Part shown: one piece after another, positions 1-5,835 of the stretch
Layout: each line of letters starts with the position of its first letter
How positions within the stretch are numbered: position 1 is the stretch's first letter
Assembly: GCA_015487515.1 (NCBI GenBank)
Contig: WFPQ01000334.1
Span: 1-7,195 of the forward strand
DNA from: Hyphomicrobiales bacterium
Lineage (GTDB): Bacteria > Pseudomonadota > Alphaproteobacteria > Rhizobiales > Devosiaceae
Direction: 5' to 3'
DNA: 7,195 nucleotides
Notes under the pieces: generated by a model
Databases searched by the model: none
What the model saw: only the letters and a program-made list of their open reading frames with translations
Told to the model about the DNA's origin: nothing
Translations under genes and position numbers: made by a program

Positions 1-1430
1 CCATTGATCACATGGTTGAAAAAATTCGCAAGGTTTATGAGCTTCATGGCTTTGACCCCATCGAAACTCCGTTTTTTGAATATACCGACGCGCTTGGCAA
101 GTTCCTGCCTGATACCGACCGCCCCAACGAGGGGGTGTTTTCCGTTACCGATGATGACGGGCAATGGATGAGTCTGCGCTATGATCTGACCGCGCCCCTG
201 GCCCGCCATGTGGCGCAGAATTTCAACGAAATAAATTTTCCCTATCGCACCTATCGGCAGGGCTGGGTTTTCAGGAACGAAAAACCGGGGCCGGGGCGCT
301 TTCGCCAGTTTTTGCAGTTCGATGCCGATATTGTCGGAGCCCCCGGGGTGGCGGCCGATGCGGAAATGGCCATGATGATGGCCGACACCATGGAAGCGCT
401 GGGCATAGAGCGCGGCGACTATGTGATCCGGGTCAATAACCGCAAGGTGCTGGACGGGGTGCTGAAAGCGATTGGTGTTGTTGATGAAGCACAAAAGCTC
501 ACCGTGCTGCGCGCCATCGACAAGCTGGACAAATTCGGCATTGAAGGCGTTAAACTGCTGCTCGGTAAAGGCCGCAAGGACGAAAGCGGAGATTTTACTG
601 AAGGGGCGGGACTGGCTTCAATTCAAATTGATATGCTCGTCAGGCTGATTGGCGATGAAACCAAATCATATGACCGGCAGGAATTTCTGAATCACCTGGA
701 CTACGTTTTTGAAAGCTCTGACCTGGCCTTTGAAGGGGCAGCCGAAATCGGAGATCTCATAAACCTGGTGCAGGATTGTGGATATGATCCCGTTCAGATT
801 ATCGCCGATCCCTCCTGCGTGCGTGGCCTCGAATATTATACCGGCATGGTCTATGAGGCCGAACTGACCTTTGATGTCACCAACGACAAGGGACAAAAGG
901 TGCAGTTCGGCTCGGTTGGCGGTGGCGGGCGCTATGATGGCCTCGTGCAGCGCTTTACCGGCCAGAAGGTGCCTGCCACCGGGTTTTCCATCGGTGTTTC
1001 CCGTCTGATGACCGCCCTGAAAAATCTCGGCAAGCTGGAATACACTGCAATGCCCGGCCCGGTGGTGGTCTGTGTCATGGATCGTGACCAGATTGGCGAA
1101 TATCAGAAAATGGTCTCAGAACTGCGCGCCGCAGGCATTCGGGCCGAGATGTATCAGGGCAACCCGAAGAATTTTGGCAGGCAATTGCAATATGCCGACC
1201 GGCGTAATTCTCCGGCTGCCATCATCCAGGGGTCCGATGAGCGCGAACGCGGTATAATCCAGGTCAAGGATTTGCACGAGGGAAAAAAGGCTGCCGCTGC
1301 CATTAAAGACAACGCGGAATGGAAAAGCCTGCGCCCCGGCCAGTTCGAGGTCAGGCGTGACCAGATGGTGCAGCAGATCGTAACACTGCTTGAAAAGGGC
1401 AGATTGCCGGATGGGGAATCGGGCCAATGA
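1..1430 (+). CDS. hisS: Histidyl-tRNA synthetase, 5' end cut off by window edge
   Basis: Class II aminoacyl-tRNA synthetase that attaches histidine to tRNA-His in the cytoplasm. The frame is open from base 3, before the first in-window ATG at 12. Residues just after that ATG already match the interior of the family, so the true start lies upstream and about 475 residues are visible. Counting from the ATG at 12: motif 2 lies at 83-104 ([15 protein letters not shown] core), the histidine-binding motifs at 271-278 (RGLEYYTG) and 303-311 (GGGGRYDGL), motif 3 at 324-332 (GFSIGVSRL), and the anticodon-binding domain at roughly 348-440. The motif 2 wording differs from the E. coli type (RHERPQKGRYRQFHQ) and matches the divergent alphaproteobacterial, eukaryote-like clade. 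It stops at TGA 1428-1430, 85 bp before hisZ on the same strand. Identity is very secure; only the N-terminus is missing. Confidence 0.97.
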   Translation, partial: IDHMVEKIRKVYELHGFDPIETPFFEYTDALGKFLPDTDRPNEGVFSVTDDDGQWMSLRYDLTAPLARHVAQNFNEINFPYRTYRQGWVFRNEKPGPGRFRQFLQFDADIVGAPGVAADAEMAMMMADTMEALGIERGDYVIRVNNRKVLDGVLKAIGVVDEAQKLTVLRAIDKLDKFGIEGVKLLLGKGRKDESGDFTEGAGLASIQIDMLVRLIGDETKSYDRQEFLNHLDYVFESSDLAFEGAAEIGDLINLVQDCGYDPVQIIADPSCVRGLEYYTGMVYEAELTFDVTNDKGQKVQFGSVGGGGRYDGLVQRFTGQKVPATGFSIGVSRLMTALKNLGKLEYTAMPGPVVVCVMDRDQIGEYQKMVSELRAAGIRAEMYQGNPKNFGRQLQYADRRNSPAAIIQGSDERERGIIQVKDLHEGKKAAAAIKDNAEWKSLRPGQFEVRRDQMVQQIVTLLEKGRLPDGESGQ

Positions 1431-1453
1431 TAATTATGACCAAAGTCATTATT

Positions 1454-1482
1454 TTGAAAGCCAGTGTCCGTGAAAATTTAAT
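1454..1482 (+). promoter_or_regulatory. Candidate sigma-70-type promoter for hisZ-hisG
   Basis: In the 85-bp gap between hisS and hisZ there is TTGAAA at 1454-1459 and TTTAAT at 1477-1482, separated by exactly 17 bp. Each hexamer matches the TTGACA/TATAAT consensus at 5 of 6 positions. Transcription would start near 1489, leaving about 27 bases before the hisZ ATG at 1516. A weak imperfect hairpin sits just upstream (stem ATGAC/GTCAT at 1436-1449, followed by a short T run). This is inference from pattern alone; AT-rich gaps produce such matches by chance, and hisZ may simply be co-transcribed with hisS. Confidence 0.4.
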
Positions 1483-1515
1483 GACTGCGGTCAAAAATAT
1501 GGCGGGCCGTAAAGC

Positions 1516-2778
1516 ATGACCAATAGGAAAACCGCTCCCGGTAAAGGTGGCAGGGCCATGAAAAACGGCAGGGCCAGAGAAAACGGCAGGGCCAGGAAAG
1601 TGTATGATTTCAGGGAAGAAAACATCTTTGAAAAAAGGCGTGAAAGGCTTCTTGCATTGCTGGCTGCCAATGGGAGAGAGGGCAGTGGAACTGGCCAGAG
1701 GGCAGAACTGATCAACCCGCCAACCCTTGTTCTGGCCAGTGATTATTTTGATCTGGCCGGAGAGGAATTTGGCCGCCGCCTGGTTATAAGTGATGGCTCC
1801 GACGGTCTGAAATATTGCCTGCGCCCCGATTTTACCCTGCCCATAGCCAGGCACTACATGAAGACCTCTCCCCTGGCCCCGGCCGCCTATGGTTATCTGG
1901 GGCCGGTATTCCGCCAACGCTCCCAGGGACCCTGCGAGTTCGAACAGGCGGGCCTTGAACTGATTGCCCAGCAGGATGCGGATCAGGCCCTTTACCGGGT
2001 ATTTGATTTTGCCCGTGACGGACTCGCCCTTTATGGCATTTCCTCTCCCGGAATCCGCCTAGGTTCCATTGCCCTGTTCGAGGCTCTGCTCCAAAGGCTT
2101 GACATGCCCGATGTCTGGCGACCGCGCCTGCGCCGCCGTTTTGGCAGCAGCAAGGCCATGGAAGCTCTTTTGCTACGCCTTTCTCCGGGGGCTGGCGATG
2201 CGGAATCATCAGGAAATTCCGATGAAGAAAGACTTTTGAAAGGTCTTGACCGGGAACGGCTGCTCGATTGGATAAGCCGGAAAATGCTCGGGGACGGACT
2301 TTCCCTTATCGAGGGGCGCCTGCCGGAGGAAATCGCCAGTCGCTACCTGGAAAAGCAGGCCCTTTCCGCCGCAAGGGTTCCGGGGGATACCGTTGGGCTT
2401 TTGCGCCGTTATCTTTCCATTTCGGACCGGCCCGAACCGGCTCTCGATCTGGTGCGGCAATTGCTTGAAAAGGCGGGAATTGACCTCAAGGACCAGGTGG
2501 AAATATTACGCTCCCATGCAAGACAGCTTTCATTGCGTTTTCCCGGGGCGCCCCTGAAGCTGGAACTGGGATTTTCTCCCCGCCTTCATTATTATACCGG
2601 CCTGGTTTTTGAACTGACCGGGCAAAATGCAAAAACGCTTGCCTCGGGTGGCCAGTATGACCGCCTGCTAAGGTCCCTTGGAGCAGGCAGGGACATTTCG
2701 GCCTCCGGCTGTGCTCTTTGGGTCAACCGGCTAGAGAAAGAGGCAACGGGACCTGAAGGGGGGCAGGGCAATGAATGA
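1516..2778 (+). CDS. hisZ: ATP phosphoribosyltransferase regulatory subunit HisZ
   Basis: HisZ is a catalytically inactive histidyl-tRNA synthetase paralogue that binds short-form HisG and is needed for activity and histidine feedback control of the first step of histidine biosynthesis. The 420-residue product has a class II synthetase core: CLRPDFTLPIARHY at 101-114, a degenerate motif 2 (GPVFRQRSQGPCEFEQAG) at 129-146, LHYYTGLVFELTG at 357-369 and ASGGQYDRLL at 376-385. It ends soon after this and lacks the C-terminal anticodon-binding domain that its neighbour HisS has, as expected for HisZ. The first 28 or so residues are a basic extension built from a hexapeptide repeat (see the repeat entry). 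The start is uncertain: ATG 1516 has only a weak ribosome site, while ATG 1558 (residue 15) follows a good one. The stop overlaps the start of hisG by 8 bp, consistent with translational coupling. Confidence 0.93.
   Translation: MTNRKTAPGKGGRAMKNGRARENGRARKVYDFREENIFEKRRERLLALLAANGREGSGTGQRAELINPPTLVLASDYFDLAGEEFGRRLVISDGSDGLKYCLRPDFTLPIARHYMKTSPLAPAAYGYLGPVFRQRSQGPCEFEQAGLELIAQQDADQALYRVFDFARDGLALYGISSPGIRLGSIALFEALLQRLDMPDVWRPRLRRRFGSSKAMEALLLRLSPGAGDAESSGNSDEERLLKGLDRERLLDWISRKMLGDGLSLIEGRLPEEIASRYLEKQALSAARVPGDTVGLLRRYLSISDRPEPALDLVRQLLEKAGIDLKDQVEILRSHARQLSLRFPGAPLKLELGFSPRLHYYTGLVFELTGQNAKTLASGGQYDRLLRSLGAGRDISASGCALWVNRLEKEATGPEGGQGNE
1543..1550 (+). promoter_or_regulatory. Ribosome binding site supporting an internal hisZ start
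   Basis: AAAGGTGG lies 7 bases before the in-frame ATG at 1558, a near-ideal Shine-Dalgarno match and spacing. The upstream ATG at 1516 has only GGCGGG (1501-1506) about 9 bases before it. This favours translation from 1558, which would give a 406-residue HisZ without the first 14 residues. Both starts remain possible. Confidence 0.4.
1546..1599 (+). repeat. Three-copy 18-bp tandem repeat inside the hisZ N-terminus
   Basis: Three head-to-tail 18-bp units occupy 1546-1563, 1564-1581 and 1582-1599. All share the core GGCAGGGCCA (starting at 1549, 1567 and 1585). In the hisZ frame they encode GGRAMK, NGRARE and NGRARK, a basic hexapeptide repeat. The unit is a multiple of three, so copy-number change would keep the frame. 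The repeat precedes the region that resembles HisZ homologues, so it is probably an expendable extension. The ATG at 1558 lies inside the first unit. Confidence 0.85.
2756..2763 (+). promoter_or_regulatory. Ribosome binding site of hisG inside the hisZ end
   Basis: AAGGGGGG lies within the hisZ coding region, 7 bases before the hisG ATG at 2771. It fixes the hisG start that overlaps the end of hisZ and fits coupled, balanced synthesis of the two subunits. Confidence 0.65.
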
Positions 2779-3481
2779 ACTGATCCTGGCATTGCCCTCA
2801 AAGGGGCGCCTTGAAGAGCAGGCCCGGCAGGTCTTTTCTGAGGCCGGCATGAGGATAAACCGCCCCGGTGGTGCCCGCTCTTACCAGGGAGAGGTTGAGG
2901 GCAGGCCCGATGTAATGGTCAGGTTCTTGTCGGCCGGAGAGATTGCCAGGGAATTGATCAGGGGCAATCTGCACCTTGGGGTGACCGGTGCCGATCTTGT
3001 TCACGAGGCGGCAGAAAACGGTGCCGACATGGTTGATTTTGCCGTTCCCCTCGGATTTGGCCGGGCCGATGTGGTGATTGCGGTGCCAAGGGCATGGATT
3101 GATGTTGAGCGCATGAATGATCTTTCGGATGTTGCGGCCGATTTCAGCGCCAGGAGAAACCGCTGGCTGCGGGTTGCAACAAAATATGTAAACCTTACCC
3201 GTCGCCATTTTTTCCGGCACGGAATTGCCGAATACCGCATAGTCGAGAGCCTTGGCGCCACCGAGGCGGCCCCTGCTTCCGGGGCTGCCGATTTTATTGT
3301 CGACATAACTTCCACGGGCGCTACGCTCATGGCCAACGGCCTGAAAATTCTGGATGACGGGGTGATATTGCAAAGTCAGGCCGGTCTTGTCGTTTCCCGC
3401 CGTGCAGAATTTTCCCCGGCTGCCAGAAGGCTGGCGGATTCGATTGTCTCTGCCCTGCAAGGCTCTATTTCCGGCTCCTGA
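2771..3481 (+). CDS. hisG: ATP phosphoribosyltransferase catalytic subunit, short form
   Basis: HisG condenses ATP with phosphoribosyl pyrophosphate to give N1-(5-phosphoribosyl)-ATP, the committed first step of histidine biosynthesis. The 236-residue product starts with the typical LALPSKGRL (6-14) and carries RVATKYVN at 134-141, VESLGATEAAP at 158-168, and the phosphoribosyl-binding loop ADFIVDITSTGATL at 173-186. At this length it lacks the C-terminal regulatory domain of long-form HisG (about 300 residues), so it belongs to the short form that works as a hetero-oligomer with HisZ. hisZ lies directly upstream with an 8-bp overlap, and a strong ribosome site at 2756-2763 supports this start. 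The last 17 bp overlap the convergent GtrA-family gene. Function is secure. Confidence 0.97.
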   Translation: MNELILALPSKGRLEEQARQVFSEAGMRINRPGGARSYQGEVEGRPDVMVRFLSAGEIARELIRGNLHLGVTGADLVHEAAENGADMVDFAVPLGFGRADVVIAVPRAWIDVERMNDLSDVAADFSARRNRWLRVATKYVNLTRRHFFRHGIAEYRIVESLGATEAAPASGAADFIVDITSTGATLMANGLKILDDGVILQSQAGLVVSRRAEFSPAARRLADSIVSALQGSISGS

Positions 3482-3878
3482 AGATCCAGTTTCTGGCCAG
3501 TAAAAAATTTATTGCCAACCCTGCAAGACTGCCCGCCGCCACTCCCATTACCGGCCATTGCCTGACCGGTTCGGCAAAAAACACCAGCCCCGCATAGACG
3601 CCGTAATTAACGCTGCCCCCAAAAATCATTGCCGTGAAATACTGGGCGAATTCTTCGGAAGCCGATTTGCCGGTTTCACTGGAGCCATTGCCTGCAGAAA
3701 AGGTGAAATTGCGGTTCAGCAGCCAGGTGCCGATTACCGCCAGGGTGAACGAAATCAGGCGCCCGAGATAGGGGCCGGCCAATTCATTGACCAGGGTCAG
3801 TATCACGGCATCAATCATGAATCCGGCAACACCGACCATGGAGAACCGCAAGAACTGTTTTTGAGCAGACAAGGTCAA
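3465..3878 (-). CDS. GtrA-family four-helix membrane protein
   Basis: Small integral membrane protein of 137 residues, the usual size for the GtrA family. Members are thought to help translocate polyprenyl-phosphate-linked sugars across the inner membrane, or to act with a partner glycosyltransferase. Hydrophobic segments lie at about 11-31, 40-57, 79-103 and 107-128. The family's paired hallmarks are visible after helices 2 and 4: LNRNFTF at 54-60 and NFLLARNWIF at 124-133. The start is TTG at 3878, in a TTGA overlap (3875-3878) with the stop of the upstream glycosyltransferase gene, so translation is probably coupled; only a weak AGGA lies about 12 bases upstream. It is convergent with hisG and overlaps its 3' end by 17 bp, leaving no room for a terminator between them. 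The family call is firm; the sugar or lipid carried is not known. Confidence 0.88.
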   Translation of the reverse strand: MTLSAQKQFLRFSMVGVAGFMIDAVILTLVNELAGPYLGRLISFTLAVIGTWLLNRNFTFSAGNGSSETGKSASEEFAQYFTAMIFGGSVNYGVYAGLVFFAEPVRQWPVMGVAAGSLAGLAINFLLARNWIFRSRK

Positions 3879-4834
3879 CTATCCGGCTTTTCCTGTTCCC
3901 TGACACCGGGCACGCCAAGATAGATCAGCCGTTTTGCTTCCGATCTGCCGGTGACCACGCTGTCAAGAATGACTGCACATACCGCCATCAGCATGGCTCC
4001 GAGCATTATTATGGCCGCCAGGAAGGCGGTTGGAAAACGCGGCACCAGCCCCGTTTGCAGATATTCCAGTATTATCGGGATGCCCAGGACCAGCGAGGCG
4101 GTTGCCATGGAAAATGAAAGCATCAGGTTGACCTGTCTTGGCCGTTCCCGGATCAGCAGGCGCAGTATTGCCTTGGCAATCCGGGCCCCGTCCCTGTAGG
4201 TGGAAAGCTTGCTGCTGGACCCTTTGGGCCTTGCATAATAGCTGGTTTCGATTTCCGCATAGGGCGCCCGCAATTCCAGGGCATGAATTGTCAGTTCGGT
4301 TTCAATTTCAAACCCCCTGGAAAGGGCGGGAAAGGATTTGACGAACCGGCGTGAAAACACCCGGTATCCTGAAAGCATGTCCGAAAACCCGGCTCCGAAT
4401 ATTCTTGCAACGGTTCCGGTCAGCAGCCGGTTGCCAAAACTGTGACCAAAGCGATAGACCTGCCCTTCGCCGTCGGGCCGGCGCACCCCCACCACCATGT
4501 CCAGCCGGTTGTCGATCAGCATATCGACCAGTTCGGGGGCCTTGCCCGCATCATAGGTGCCGTCTCCATCGGCCATGACATAGATATCGGCCTCAACGTC
4601 GGCAAAAATCCTCCTTACCACGTTTCCCTTGCCCTTGCTGGGTTCAAAAACAACCGTTGCCCCGGCCTTTCTTGCCACCTCTCCGGTCTTGTCGGTCGAG
4701 GCATTGTCAAAGACGAAAATCCGGGCCTGCGGCATGGCCCTGCTGAAGGATTCTATGACCTGGCCAATGGCGGCTTCCTCGTTATGACATGGAAGAACTA
4801 TTGCAACCCGGTGGCCCCTGTAGGTTTTTTTCAT
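3875..4834 (-). CDS. Membrane-anchored family 2 glycosyltransferase (GtrB/DPM-like)
   Basis: Predicted inverting glycosyltransferase that moves a sugar from a nucleotide donor to a polyprenyl phosphate on the cytoplasmic face of the inner membrane. The 319-residue protein begins with a GT-A fold: VLPCHNEE at 13-20, DNASTDKT at 43-50, and the metal/nucleotide motif ADGDGTYD at 88-95 (D89, D91). SDMLSGYRVFSRRF at 151-164 and RPKGSSSKLSTYRDG at 202-216 fit the DPM1/GtrB-type branch. Two C-terminal helices (about 233-257 and 268-292) match the GtrB architecture and length. The start at 4834 is chosen because GGAGAGG (4839-4845) lies just upstream and family similarity begins shortly afterwards; an in-frame ATG at 4900 would add 22 atypical residues with no ribosome site. 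It is followed by a coupled GtrA-family gene. A third gtrC-like gene is absent from the window, so the acceptor is unknown. Confidence 0.88.
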   Translation of the reverse strand: MKKTYRGHRVAIVLPCHNEEAAIGQVIESFSRAMPQARIFVFDNASTDKTGEVARKAGATVVFEPSKGKGNVVRRIFADVEADIYVMADGDGTYDAGKAPELVDMLIDNRLDMVVGVRRPDGEGQVYRFGHSFGNRLLTGTVARIFGAGFSDMLSGYRVFSRRFVKSFPALSRGFEIETELTIHALELRAPYAEIETSYYARPKGSSSKLSTYRDGARIAKAILRLLIRERPRQVNLMLSFSMATASLVLGIPIILEYLQTGLVPRFPTAFLAAIIMLGAMLMAVCAVILDSVVTGRSEAKRLIYLGVPGVREQEKPDS

Positions 4835-4838
4835 GGAA

Positions 4839-4845
4839 CCTCTCC
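4839..4845 (-). promoter_or_regulatory. Ribosome binding site deciding the glycosyltransferase start
   Basis: Read on the minus strand, GGAGAGG precedes the ATG at 4834 with about 4-7 bases of spacing depending on which part pairs. The longer frame opening at 4900 has no comparable site, so the shorter product is preferred. Confidence 0.7.
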
Positions 4846-4870
4846 AACTTTTCCAAATGCATTTTCCAGA

Positions 4871-4900
4871 ACTATGCCAGCATCTTGCTAACAAAACCAA
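4871..4900 (-). promoter_or_regulatory. Possible promoter of the glycosyltransferase-GtrA pair
   Basis: On the minus strand TTGGTT (4895-4900) and CATAGT (4871-4876) are 18 bp apart, placing a start near 4865 and about 30 bases of leader before the ATG. Both hexamers are weak matches to the sigma-70 consensus. It is offered only because the divergent 195-bp region 4835-5029 must hold the promoter of this operon if it is not transcribed from elsewhere. Confidence 0.2.
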
Positions 4901-4969
4901 AAAACCCTGAGCACGAAATGTCTGCCGGTTTGGCCCGCATCCCTATTTGGAATCATTTTCCTGATGGGG

Positions 4970-4998
4970 TTGCAATCCCGGATATCCACACCAATATG
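4970..4998 (+). promoter_or_regulatory. Possible promoter of the M23 peptidase gene
   Basis: TTGCAA at 4970-4975 and AATATG at 4993-4998 are separated by 17 bp, upstream of the ATG at 5030. The -10 match is poor. Nothing else in 4835-5029 looks better on this strand; I see no clear operator or riboswitch there. Confidence 0.2.
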
Positions 4999-5029
4999 AA
5001 GCGCTTATCAATATCGGAGTACCTGCTGA

Positions 5030-5584
5030 ATGTCAGAAAACGGCGCCCAGACCATTTCCATTCCATTTCCGTTGCAGGGTGAATGGCAGTTTTTGCGTCC
5101 TCCGGGCCACCATCCGTTTGCTTTTGATTTTGTTCAGATGGACAGGCAGCAAGAACGCTATTGTTCTAAAAACTCCCTGTTGAAACTGATTGGCTCGATT
5201 CCCGCCAATGCTTATTTTTGCTGGGATAAACCAGTCTACACTCCGGTTTCGGGGCGGGTGATAAGAGCCGGTATTGGCTGGCCGGATCACCAGAATACCA
5301 ACTTGTTGAAAACAATCATCCTTTGGTACAATGCCACCTATCGTTTTAGGCCCGAGGAAATAAACGGCAGGCTTGATATCAGGCCCAATGCCGGAAATCA
5401 TGTGATGATTGAAACGCAAGATGGCTATATTGTTTTTCTTGCCCATCTAAGAGATGGCTCGGTTCTTGTTAGCGAGGGTGATGAGGTCAGGAGTGGCGAT
5501 CTGGTCGGCCATGTGGGAAACTCCGGAAATTCCACAGCTCCCCACCTGCATATCAACCTGTTTGATCAGATGGATGACCCGTAA
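5030..5584 (+). CDS. M23-family (LytM-like) zinc metallopeptidase, C-terminus lost by frameshift
   Basis: Predicted Gly-Gly/peptidoglycan-type endopeptidase fold of family M23. The 184-residue product has the expected elements: GHHPFAFDF at 26-34 (zinc ligands H28 and D33, one residue more widely spaced than the HxxxD of LytM), DKPVYTPVSGRVIRAG at 66-81, FLAHLRDGSVLVSEGD at 136-151 (H139), SGDLVGHVGNSGNS at 155-168, and PHLHINL at 171-177 (H172 catalytic, H174 zinc). All metal and catalytic positions are therefore present. There is no signal peptide or membrane helix, which is odd for a wall hydrolase. An in-frame TGA at 5027-5029 touches the ATG, and GGAG lies at 5016-5019, so this start is well fixed. 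The frame ends abruptly after MDDP at TAA 5582-5584, while a plausible tail continues in another frame (next entry). It may still fold, may be a pseudogene, or the base sequence may contain an error. Confidence 0.8.
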   Translation: MSENGAQTISIPFPLQGEWQFLRPPGHHPFAFDFVQMDRQQERYCSKNSLLKLIGSIPANAYFCWDKPVYTPVSGRVIRAGIGWPDHQNTNLLKTIILWYNATYRFRPEEINGRLDIRPNAGNHVMIETQDGYIVFLAHLRDGSVLVSEGDEVRSGDLVGHVGNSGNSTAPHLHINLFDQMDDP

Positions 5585-5697
5585 AGGCCAAGGTTCTTCC
5601 CTTTGTGTTTGATGCGTATGAAGAATTAACCGGAACAGGCGAGTGGAAAAAGCGGACAGGTAGTGTGCCTTCAATAAAGTCGTTTATCCGGATTTGA
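5578..5697 (+). pseudogene. Out-of-frame C-terminal tail of the M23 peptidase gene
   Basis: Reading from 5578 in the frame one base behind the peptidase frame gives PVKAKVLPFVFDAYEEL followed by a charged stretch ending at TGA 5695-5697, about 39 residues. It reads as a natural continuation of the peptidase: a DP(x) step and then an LPFVFD-type segment. The receiving frame has a TGA at 5575-5577 and the donor frame stops at 5582-5584, so the switch can only occur at about 5578-5581, precisely at a CCC run (5578-5580). One extra C there restores a single frame of 222 residues. The cause could be a real one-base deletion, a sequencing or assembly error, or, less likely, a -1 ribosomal slip; I see no classical slippery heptamer. 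Confidence 0.65.
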
Positions 5698-5753
5698 CAA
5701 TTTTGCGCATGTTTAGCATTTTCGGATAATTCAGAATTATTCAAACCAGCAAA

Positions 5754-5781
5754 AAAGGCGCAACGATTTCGCTGCGCCTTT
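5754..5781. terminator. Bidirectional rho-independent terminator
   Basis: A perfect 9-bp stem (AAAGGCGCA at 5754-5762 with TGCGCCTTT at 5773-5781) encloses a 10-base loop that can form three further pairs (CGA/TCG) beyond an A-C mismatch. On the minus strand the stem runs into TTTTTT (complement of 5751-5756), ending groEL about 55 bases after its stop. On the plus strand it is followed by a T-rich tract to 5787, so it can also end transcripts of the M23 peptidase gene. Confidence 0.85.
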
Positions 5782-5787
5782 CTTTTT

Positions 5788-5814
5788 GGCCGGGGCTGGA
5801 AAACCGGCCCCGCC
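5788..5814. other. GC-rich hairpin between groEL stop and its terminator
   Basis: CGGGGCTGG (5791-5799) pairs with CCGGCCCCG (5804-5812) over nine positions with one G-U pair as written on the plus strand, around an AAAA loop; G88-89 and C13-14 can extend it past a bulge. It lies between the groEL stop codon and the terminator stem. On the minus strand it is followed by A-rich rather than T-rich sequence, so it is not itself a classical terminator; it may protect the groEL mRNA 3' end. That role is inference. Confidence 0.5.
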
Positions 5815-5835
5815 AATATGGGTTGAGTATGCGGA

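Noticed and set aside
1432..1455. Possible terminator after hisS
   Set aside because: The stem is only five perfect pairs (ATGAC/GTCAT) plus three more beyond a T-T mismatch, AT-rich, with a short T run; too weak to call a terminator.
1351..1917. 188-codon minus-strand frame across the hisS-hisZ junction
   Set aside because: It lies opposite two well-supported genes, and its product is a low-complexity shadow (repeated GPAVF-type segments reflect the hisZ tandem repeat on the other strand).
2798..3460. 220-codon minus-strand frame opposite hisG
   Set aside because: It covers nearly the whole of a confidently identified hisG and has no recognisable domain; long antisense frames are common in this base composition.
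3465..4834. Horizontally acquired serotype-conversion island
   Set aside because: No integrase, attachment site, tRNA gene or transposase is present, and base composition looks like that of the neighbouring genes, so transfer cannot be supported.
4789..5082. 97-codon plus-strand frame covering the divergent intergenic region
   Set aside because: It overlaps the glycosyltransferase start antisense and the peptidase start out of frame, has no ribosome site at its ATG, and its translation resembles no family I know.
5570..5590. Programmed -1 ribosomal frameshift site in the M23 gene
   Set aside because: There is no classical X XXY YYZ slippery heptamer and no obvious strong downstream structure; a one-base indel in the CCC run is the simpler explanation.
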